Assembly: GCA_050742535.1 (NCBI GenBank)
Contig: JBOGIQ010000356.1
Coordinates: forward strand, 1-6,151
Length of the DNA: 6,151 nt
Direction of reading: 5' to 3'
Origin: Gp6-AA40 sp050742535
GTDB taxonomy: Bacteria; Acidobacteriota; Vicinamibacteria; Vicinamibacterales; UBA2999
This document shows, piece after piece, positions 1 to 6,151 of this stretch. Numbering within the stretch: the first letter of the stretch is position 1; each line of letters opens with the position of its first letter. The notes under the pieces are model-generated. The model was not told the DNA's origin, did no database searches, and saw nothing but the letters and a program-made list of their open reading frames with translations. A program made the translations under genes and the position numbers.

Positions 1-698
1 GCCCACCCGTCGCGCCGGGTGCCCCAGCCGCCGGACCGGGACGTGGCCGCGGACCGCTGCCGCCGCTCGGTCCCGCAACCGAACCGCTGCCGAGAGAGGG
101 GGCCCGGCATCAGAGCTTCCTGGAAGTTGCCAAGAGTGGAAATATCGACCTGCTCTTCGTCGGCGACTCGATCACCGACTGGTGGCGTCAGGAGCAGCGC
201 GGGCTGCCGGTGTGGAACGAGTTCTTCACCCCGCTGAAGGCGGCGAACTTCGGCATCGCCGGCGACACGACACAGGGCGTCCTCTGGCGCATGCAGAACG
301 GCGAGCTCGACGGCTTCCAGGCAAAGCTGATCGTCCTGATGCTGGGAACCAACAACATCAACCGCAACGCCAATGACGACATCGCCGAGGGCGATCGCGC
401 GATCGTCAACGAGTTCCTGAAACGCCAGCCGCAGGCCAAGGTACTACTGCTCGGCGTGTTCCCGCGCGGTCCCGCAGCCGACAATCCGTTCCGCGCGTCG
501 ATCAAGGCAATCAACGAGAAGCTCGCCACGATCGCGGATAACCAGCGCGTGTTCTACATGGACATTGGCGACAAGTTCCTCGCCGCGGACGGAACGCTGC
601 CGCCGGAGATCATGCCGGACGGTCTGCATCCAAACGCCCAGGGTTACAAGATCTGGGCGGATGCGATTCACGCACGGGTCAAGGAGTTGATGCAGTAG
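1..698 (+). CDS. SGNH/GDSL-family esterase, 5' truncated by the window edge
   Basis: The frame stays open from the left edge to the TAG at 696-698, giving 231 visible residues; the start and any signal peptide lie upstream. The visible N-terminus is a Pro/Gly/Ala/Arg-rich linker (about 35 residues), then the SGNH fold. Block I is FVGDSITDWW, with the nucleophile Ser codon at 168-170. Block II is ANFGIAGDTT, block III LGTNNINRN, and block V DGLHPNAQGY, which carries the Asp and His of the triad. Block III has GTNN where many relatives have GxND. A GTG at 210 lies downstream of block I, so it cannot be the true start. The family hydrolyses small esters, often acetyl groups on carbohydrates; substrate here is inferred from a paralogue and a CE15 gene downstream. 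It is clearly homologous to the SGNH gene ending at 5981. The final base of its stop codon is already part of the repeat array. Confidence 0.9.
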   Translation, partial: PPVAPGAPAAGPGRGRGPLPPLGPATEPLPREGARHQSFLEVAKSGNIDLLFVGDSITDWWRQEQRGLPVWNEFFTPLKAANFGIAGDTTQGVLWRMQNGELDGFQAKLIVLMLGTNNINRNANDDIAEGDRAIVNEFLKRQPQAKVLLLGVFPRGPAADNPFRASIKAINEKLATIADNQRVFYMDIGDKFLAADGTLPPEIMPDGLHPNAQGYKIWADAIHARVKELMQ

Positions 699-1152
699 GT
701 GCGAGGTGGCTTCGCCGGGCCGGTGCGAAGAGGCTGACGCGGTCGGTGCGAAGTGGATCCGGGTTGGTTCTAGACGGCTTTGGTCGGTGCTAGTTGCTGA
801 CGCTGGTCGGTCCTAAGTCGCTGCGCCTGGTCGGTGCGAACGGACTGCGCCGGGCGGGGCGGCCCGATTGGACCAACCGCGAAGCCCGCTTGGACCTACC
901 AACGAAGCGACTTCGCACCGACCGGCGCCACCTCGCACCGACCGCGAAGTCCAATTACACCGACCCGGGCGAAGCCACCTCGCACCGACCGCAAAGGCCA
1001 GTTTCACCGACCCGGGCGAAGCCACCTCGCACCGACCGCGAAGTCCGATTACACCGACCCGGCGAAGCCACCTCGCACCGACCGCGAAGTCCAATTACAC
1101 CGACCCGGCGAAGCCACCTCGCACCGACCGGCGAAGTAACCTTGCACCCTCC
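694..1152. repeat. Two-armed array of 20-25 bp monomers, opposite orientations left and right
   Basis: The right arm carries ten exact ACCGACC cores, starting at 917, 937, 959, 984, 1006, 1031, 1053, 1077, 1099 and 1123. Degenerate copies start at 872, 894 and 1146. Spacing mostly alternates 22 with 24-25 bp, so monomers pair into a 46-47 bp higher-order unit (927-973, 974-1020, 1021-1066, 1067-1112). The left arm has the reverse complement, GGTCGGT-like, at about 718, 741, 762, 782, 805 and 829. The 22 bases at 698-719 are exactly complementary to 1104-1125 and to 1058-1079. Several long open frames run through on both strands, but their products (repeated RTDRE, LVGAK and similar) only read out the repeat. 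The stretch between convergent genes holds no credible gene. It may act as a bidirectional terminator or be a REP-like mobile repeat; function is unknown. Confidence 0.9.
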
Positions 1153-1153
1153 A

Positions 1154-2764
1154 CTAGTTACAGCGTGCCGAGGCGAAGCGTAAGCTGCGCTCGGGGATCT
1201 CGCGCGTGCCGGTAATCTCGAAGCACGTGCCGGCGACGGCGCGATCCAGCGGTTCACCGCCTTCTTCCTTCGTCGTGACCAGGGTCACCCGGCCGATGCG
1301 TGCGTTCGTCAGCTCGCGCAGGATTCCCGACGCGGTCTGCTGACTGTCCGCATACAGAAAGGTCCGAGTCCCGTATAACGGTGCCGCGATCTGATCGAAC
1401 CACCAGACGTTCGTCAGAAAGACTTCGTCCGGTGGCATCACGGCGGCTGCCGTCGACACGACGCGAGCATAGAAGCGCTTCGATCCACGAAGTTCCCTGT
1501 AGGCGGCACGGCTGGTTGCCAGCCCCGCAATCAGGATCAGAGCGACCATGCCGATGCGCAGGAGACGGCCGTAGCCCGGGTTGAGTGCATCGGAGGCGCC
1601 GTGAGCCGCAAGTAGGATGACGACGGGTGCGGTGACGAGGAGGAATCGGGGCCCCCACTGCGCGCCACCGTCATGAGCCGCTGTCAGCACGATCCCCAGA
1701 GTCGAGACAGCAGCAATGACATGCAGCCAGCGAAGGCGCCCCGCCGACGTGCTCGTGGGGACCAGCGCCAACAGCGCCAGCGGAAAGCCCTGCCACAACG
1801 ATTCCCGCGGCAGCGCTTGCCTGGCAGCGAGCACGGAGAGCAACGCGACGCCAGCGAGAGCGATCATCTGCCGCTTCGCCAGCTCGACCTTCATGAAGGC
1901 CGCCAGCCAGGCTGCCGCGACCAGGGCGAACGCCGCCATCGCGGCGGCGGAGTGCGGCCCGAACCACGCGTCCATTCGCTGCCATCGTGCGGCAAGGTAG
2001 CCGTCTGTCAGTGGTGAAAGACTCGCGGAGGCGTGAGTACCGAGGACCGTACCGGCGTGGGCGTAGTTGGCGAGCGCAAATGGCAACAGAATCGCGGTCA
2101 CGCCAGCGCCAAATGCGGCCCACCACCTGAACCCGAGAACGAGTCCCAGGCCGGCTACGTACCAGACGGCTTCGGGCCGCAAGAGGACGGACAGCCCGCC
2201 AAGTACTCCACTGGCAACAACCCACGGTACCGGACGGTCACGATCGATACCAGCGAGCGCGGCCGCAGAGCTCGCGGCCGCCAATGCGACGGCCGGCGCG
2301 TGCTCCCAGAACTCGAGCGAATAGAACAGCATCGGATTGGCGCCCACTGCGATGCAGGCCAGCACGCCGATCGATGTGCGCGGCGCAGCATGGCTTCGCA
2401 TCACGTTCAGCAGCGGCAGCAGCACGATGAAGGCGAGCGCGGGCAGCGCGTATGCGCCGCGGAGGCCGAGACTTGCAATCAGAGGAGCGGAGAGGACCGG
2501 GAAGAGCGGCGACTGGATGACATGTCCGTGGTCGTCGTGAACGACCACCATCGTGTCGACATACCGTACCGGACGGCGGGCGATCTCCGGCAGATCGAGG
2601 GCGAAGGGCCGCAGCGGATGATCGATCGCGTTGAATGCAGCGATGAGCTTCAGCCCGGAGTCGCCGCTGAAGAACCCGTCAGGGGGAAGAGAAACGGCAA
2701 GCCAGCCGATGCCCAGAGTGGCCATCACCAGCGCGCCGATCATCCACGTCCTACCTGAGCGCAT
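1154..2764 (-). CDS. Polytopic membrane protein, GT-C glycosyltransferase-like
   Basis: This 536-residue protein has roughly 11-13 hydrophobic segments between residues 8 and 420, then a soluble C-terminal domain (about 421-536). After the first membrane segment comes a loop with FSGDSGLK (Asp35). An acidic residue in that loop is typical of GT-C enzymes, which transfer sugars from polyprenyl-phosphate donors outside the membrane. Other landmarks are EFWEHAP (151-157), LRPEAVWY (195-202), GPRFLLVTAP (371-380) and NVWWFDQ (452-458). I know of no precise family, so the enzyme assignment is inferred from architecture. The ATG at 2764 follows GGGGA and overlaps the upstream gene by 14 bases. An alternative ATG at 2743, after AGGA, would give no overlap and a less basic N-terminus. 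The overlap suggests translational coupling with the winged-helix gene. The stop codon lies two bases from the last repeat monomer. Confidence 0.8.
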   Translation of the reverse strand: MRSGRTWMIGALVMATLGIGWLAVSLPPDGFFSGDSGLKLIAAFNAIDHPLRPFALDLPEIARRPVRYVDTMVVVHDDHGHVIQSPLFPVLSAPLIASLGLRGAYALPALAFIVLLPLLNVMRSHAAPRTSIGVLACIAVGANPMLFYSLEFWEHAPAVALAAASSAAALAGIDRDRPVPWVVASGVLGGLSVLLRPEAVWYVAGLGLVLGFRWWAAFGAGVTAILLPFALANYAHAGTVLGTHASASLSPLTDGYLAARWQRMDAWFGPHSAAAMAAFALVAAAWLAAFMKVELAKRQMIALAGVALLSVLAARQALPRESLWQGFPLALLALVPTSTSAGRLRWLHVIAAVSTLGIVLTAAHDGGAQWGPRFLLVTAPVVILLAAHGASDALNPGYGRLLRIGMVALILIAGLATSRAAYRELRGSKRFYARVVSTAAAVMPPDEVFLTNVWWFDQIAAPLYGTRTFLYADSQQTASGILRELTNARIGRVTLVTTKEEGGEPLDRAVAGTCFEITGTREIPERSLRFASARCN

Positions 2765-3557
2765 ACGTTCCCCGCGCGAGCATCGTCGCGTAGCCGTCGG
2801 CAACGAGCGCACGGTTTCCGCGGCCCGCGTCAGGTCGCGACAGGCCGGTCACGCGGGCAAGCTCGCCCGGCACCGTCATGCGCGCGCCGGCGAGAAACGA
2901 CTGGGCGATCTGACGCAGCGCCTCGTCGCGTCCGATGCGCTGGCGCAGCAGGTCGGGAAAGCGGCTGATGGTGAGCGTCCAGAGATAGGTGAACTTCGGC
3001 AGATACACCGCTTCGCTCGGGATCACGATCATCGCCGTCTGCAGCTCGTCGAGCGCGCGGTTGAACGTCACCCGGTCCGTCACGCCGGACTCGCTGCGCA
3101 AGTCAGACGAGGCCATCTCCCACTCGCGGCGGAGCACCTTCAGCACCGCGCGTGCGCGCGGGCTCAATCGCGTCCGTTCCTGCGATGGCCGCACACCCCA
3201 CAGCGCGTAGAAATACGGGACCAGCCTCGGCGCGATGAACATCGGGCGCCCGCGTGCCAGCTTGGCGTAATACATCCGGCCGCGGCGGACCATCTGATCC
3301 TTCAACGTCCATGCGAGTGACGTCTCGGGATCCTTCTGAACGTTCCGCGGCAGCACCGCATCGCGCCGGCCGCACACCGCGACATACAGCGAAGGCCCTG
3401 GCCGCCGCGAGTCGGTCAGCGCGGCCGCGAACCCGACCTGTTCGATGAACCGCTCGGCGTCGAGCACCGTGGTGACGCACCGTGTCGCGTCGCGGCACCA
3501 CCGCTCGTCGCGGTGCTCCTCGACGTGCGGCGGAAGCTCGCGCACCCTTAGCACCAT
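2751..3557 (-). CDS. Winged-helix protein resembling AlkZ/YcaQ-related proteins
   Basis: The 268-residue protein starts at the ATG reading from 3557, nine bases after a perfect AAGGAGG. The open frame continues to 3734, but those 59 extra residues read through the repeat monomers (VVGAKVLRLVG) and the divergent promoter, so I exclude them. The central part has a conserved-looking core, FIEQVGF (37-43), MYYAKLARGRPMF (95-107) and LVPYFYALWG (112-121). From memory this resembles winged-helix proteins annotated as related to the crosslink-repair glycosylase AlkZ/YcaQ. Two helix-turn-helix-like segments follow, at about 132-185 (LSPRARAVLKVLRREWE) and 211-262 (GELARVTGLSRPDAGRG). No signal peptide is present, so it should be cytoplasmic. 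A role in DNA binding or base-lesion processing is a family-level inference; I cannot identify a catalytic residue. It precedes the membrane protein gene with a short overlap. Confidence 0.78.
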   Translation of the reverse strand: MVLRVRELPPHVEEHRDERWCRDATRCVTTVLDAERFIEQVGFAAALTDSRRPGPSLYVAVCGRRDAVLPRNVQKDPETSLAWTLKDQMVRRGRMYYAKLARGRPMFIAPRLVPYFYALWGVRPSQERTRLSPRARAVLKVLRREWEMASSDLRSESGVTDRVTFNRALDELQTAMIVIPSEAVYLPKFTYLWTLTISRFPDLLRQRIGRDEALRQIAQSFLAGARMTVPGELARVTGLSRPDAGRGNRALVADGYATMLARGTYALR

Positions 3558-3566
3558 CGGCGTCAG

Positions 3567-3573
3567 CCTCCTT
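3567..3573 (-). promoter_or_regulatory. Ribosome-binding site of the winged-helix gene
   Basis: Reads AAGGAGG on the - strand, nine bases before the ATG at 3557. It is the reason for choosing that start over the longer open frame beginning at 3734. Confidence 0.85.
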
Positions 3574-3575
3574 GA

Positions 3576-3628
3576 ACCGACCAGCCTAAGAACCTTCGCA
3601 CCGACCACGAAGCCCGATCGCACCAACC
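3576..3628. repeat. Two to three extra copies of the array monomer in the divergent control region
   Basis: ACCGACC cores start at 3576 and 3600, with a degenerate ACCAACC at 3622, giving spacings of 24 and 22 bases as in the array at 694-1152. The match extends beyond the core: TTCGCACCGACC then CGAAGCCCG here, against CTTCGCACCGACC and CGAAGTCC in the array. The degenerate ACCAACC core is also in the array at 872. The orientation on the + strand equals that of the array's right arm. The copies lie between the ribosome-binding site of the - strand gene and the -10 box of the + strand operon. Confidence 0.8.
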
Positions 3629-3652
3629 ACCGATCACCGTATACTCCGGATC

Positions 3653-3657
3653 GGAGG
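3653..3657 (+). promoter_or_regulatory. Ribosome-binding site of the CE15 esterase gene
   Basis: GGAGG, nine bases before the ATG at 3667. It fixes the start and excludes the upstream extension of the frame to 3445, which would run antisense through the winged-helix gene and the repeats. Confidence 0.85.
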
Positions 3658-3666
3658 CGTAGAAGG

Positions 3667-5133
<1,467 letters not shown>

Positions 5134-5149
5134 ATGCGCGCCAGAAATT

Positions 5150-5232
5150 CAAAATGCAAAATGCAAAATGCAAAAAGGCGAGCTCCAGCGGGGGCCGGTT
5201 TGTACTGTTTGCATTTTGCATTTTGCATTTTG
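5150..5232. repeat. Perfect 25-bp inverted repeat of AAAATGC heptamers
   Basis: The left arm 5150-5174 carries three tandem AAAATGC heptamers, and the right arm 5208-5232 is its exact reverse complement (GCATTTT heptamers). A 33-base GC-richer loop lies between. The arms are strikingly AT-rich beside the surrounding sequence, suggesting acquisition as an element. Tandem heptamers of this type occur, to my recollection, in intergenic DNA of many environmental bacteria. Here the element lies at a gene junction and is translated: it contains the start codon (5154) and encodes the hydrophobic core of the signal peptide of the downstream esterase. In RNA it would form a long hairpin over that start codon. 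Confidence 0.93.
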
Positions 5233-5981
5233 CATTAACCGGATCCAGCGCATTCGCCCAGGCCGATCGTCCCACTCCCCGCACTGACCGCAACTCGCAG
5301 ATCGCGCACGAGCAGCTGCTCGAGAAGGCCCGGCGCGGGCGCATCGACGTGTACTTCGCCGGCGATTCGATCACCCGACGATGGGGAGCGACCGACTATC
5401 CGGAACTGCTGGCCAACTGGCGGAAGAATTTCTTCGGCTGGAACGCGGCGAACTTCGGCTGGGGCGCCGACACGATTCAGAACATCCTGTGGCGCGTCGA
5501 AAACGGAGAACTCGACGATGTTCACCCGAAGGTGATTGTCCTGCTCGGCGGGACGAACAACGTCGGCAGCGCCGCGGCGACGGGCAACGAGGACACGAGG
5601 GTTGACGACATCAGCCGCGGCATCAAGGCGGCGCTCGACGTCATGCGCGCCAAAGCGCCGCGAGCGACGATCATCCTGACGGCGATCTTCCCTCGCAACG
5701 ACAACATGGCGGTCGTGCCGACGATCAACGGGATTAACGCCCGCATTGCCACGTTTGCCGACGGAAAGACGATCCGATTTCTCAATATCAACGACAGGCT
5801 GGCGGATGCCGACGGGCGGCTGCTCGCCGGGATGATGCACGACCAGCTGCACCCGACGGTGCAAGGCTACCAGGTGTGGGCCGATGCGTTGAAGCCGATG
5901 CTGACGGATTTGCTGGGACCGCCAGCATCGGAAGACGTCGCACCCCCACCTACTGGTGATCCATCAGCCAGCAACCGCTGA
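5154..5981 (+). CDS. Secreted SGNH/GDSL-family esterase, second gene of the CE15 operon
   Basis: A 275-residue protein. From the ATG at 5154 it begins with a good signal peptide: basic residues (K5, K7, K8, R15), a hydrophobic core FVLFAFCILHFAL (16-28) and a likely cleavage site SAFAQA (32-37). The frame is open back to a GTG at 5100, but that start lacks a well-placed ribosome-binding site and would bury the signal peptide. Motifs are block I FAGDSITRRW (Ser72), block II ANFGWGAD (Gly102/104), block III GGTNN (132-136) and block V HDQLHP (Asp230, His233). The tail from about 256 is Pro-rich and probably disordered. Relatives are carbohydrate esterases, often deacetylases. Its position 20 bases behind the CE15 gene supports action on decorated xylan, though the substrate is inferred. 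There is no Shine-Dalgarno sequence, so translation may depend on coupling with the upstream gene. Confidence 0.9.
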   Translation: MQNAKCKKASSSGGRFVLFAFCILHFALTGSSAFAQADRPTPRTDRNSQIAHEQLLEKARRGRIDVYFAGDSITRRWGATDYPELLANWRKNFFGWNAANFGWGADTIQNILWRVENGELDDVHPKVIVLLGGTNNVGSAAATGNEDTRVDDISRGIKAALDVMRAKAPRATIILTAIFPRNDNMAVVPTINGINARIATFADGKTIRFLNINDRLADADGRLLAGMMHDQLHPTVQGYQVWADALKPMLTDLLGPPASEDVAPPPTGDPSASNR

Positions 5982-5982
5982 C

Positions 5983-6038
5983 CTGACCTGCCCGCCGGAG
6001 CCTCGAGGTTCGAAGAGCCGAGAGCGAAGGCGGGTCAG
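5983..6038. terminator. Weak hairpin between convergent genes, possible terminator
   Basis: CCCGCC at 5991-5996 pairs with GGCGGG at 6029-6034, and CTGA at 5983-5986 with TCAG at 6035-6038 across a four-base bulge. A second small hairpin, CGCGAG (6039-6044) with CTCGCG (6051-6056), follows directly. There is no T-tract, and the loop is long with small internal palindromes (CTCGAG, TTCGAA). The site between two converging genes fits a shared terminator, but the evidence is structural only. Confidence 0.35.
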
Positions 6039-6151
6039 CGCGAGTCTACGCTCGCGATAGACCAGGTCCCTTCTTTAGACTCCAGGGTGAAGGTCCACTG
6101 GCGGCTCTCGGTCCGCATCCTCCTGTTTCCCATCCGCGGTGTATAGCGTGC
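6035..6151 (-). CDS. C-terminal 38 residues of an unidentified protein, cut by the window edge
   Basis: On the - strand, a frame open from the right edge ends at TGA (6037-6035). The last residues include RQWTFTLES (17-25 of the visible part), then KEGTWSIASVDSR, alternating aromatic and aliphatic residues with a Gly turn. This looks like a pair of beta strands ending a real folded protein, not a chance frame. Similar endings occur in NTF2-like and other small beta-rich domains, but 38 residues are too few for a family call. It converges on the SGNH esterase gene, with 53 bases between the two stop codons. Confidence 0.55.
   Translation of the reverse strand, partial: ARYTPRMGNRRMRTESRQWTFTLESKEGTWSIASVDSR

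Larger units (their letters stand above)
3558..3666. promoter_or_regulatory. Divergent intergenic region controlling the winged-helix gene and the esterase operon
   Basis: These 109 bases separate two start codons pointing apart. Facing right, TATACT at 3640-3645 matches five of six bases of the -10 consensus, though no good -35 box lies 17 bases upstream. The putative transcript would start near 3652, just before the ribosome-binding site. Facing left I see no convincing -10 box. Repeat monomers occupy about 3576-3628, so any promoter elements for the - strand gene lie in or beside them. The -10 call is moderate; the status as a shared control region follows from geometry. Confidence 0.55.

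Noticed and set aside
694..1152. CRISPR array
   Set aside because: The repeats are contiguous with 22/25 bp periodicity and no unique spacers, and no cas gene is present.
794..1257. Several 100-130 residue open frames on both strands across the array
   Set aside because: Their translations only repeat the monomer in different frames (RTDRE, LVGAK, TSHRP patterns); no ribosome-binding site or folded-domain signature was seen.
2033..2758. 241-codon + strand open frame opposite the membrane protein
   Set aside because: Its composition is rich in Arg, Gln, Glu and Gly with no motifs, as expected for the complement of membrane-protein codons.
3445..3666. Upstream extension of the CE15 frame
   Set aside because: It is antisense to the winged-helix gene and precedes a clear ribosome-binding site and signal peptide starting at 3667.
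5150..5232. Rho-independent terminator after the CE15 gene
   Set aside because: The stem is AT-rich without the usual GC-rich base and T-tract layout, and the element is in frame with and encodes the start of the next gene; a partial attenuating effect remains possible.

Overview
The window is GC-rich bacterial DNA with Shine-Dalgarno-led genes, secreted proteins carrying Pro/Gly/Ala-rich stretches, and genes for trimming plant cell-wall polymers. I infer an environmental Acidobacteriota (Vicinamibacteria-like), possibly a metagenome contig. That placement rests on gene style and familiarity, not on a marker gene.

Layout, left to right. (1) 1-698, + strand: the C-terminal 231 residues of an SGNH/GDSL esterase whose start lies outside the window. 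(2) 694-1152: a non-coding array of a 20-25 bp monomer, in one orientation on the left and inverted on the right, filling the gap between two convergent genes. (3) 3557 down to 1154, - strand: two overlapping genes, a winged-helix protein resembling AlkZ/YcaQ-related proteins, followed by a polytopic membrane protein of glycosyltransferase-C (GT-C) type. (4) 3558-3666: a short divergent control region with a strong ribosome-binding site for each gene and two or three further copies of the same repeat monomer. (5) 3667-5981, + strand: a two-gene operon of a CE15 glucuronoyl esterase and a second SGNH/GDSL esterase. A perfect 25-bp inverted repeat built from AAAATGC heptamers lies at their junction and encodes much of the second protein's signal peptide. 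(6) 5982-6151: a short convergent gap with small hairpins, then the last 38 codons of an unidentified - strand gene.

Functionally, the + strand genes fit hemicellulose de-esterification: CE15 enzymes cut esters between (4-O-methyl-)glucuronic acid on xylan and lignin alcohols, and SGNH esterases of this kind commonly remove acetyl groups from sugars. The paralogous SGNH gene at the left edge suggests one esterase locus that the - strand pair and the repeat array now interrupt. No CRISPR array, tRNA, rRNA, transposase or recognised defence system is visible. The most unusual signals are the inverted monomer array, its reappearance in a promoter region, and a signal peptide built out of a repeat.
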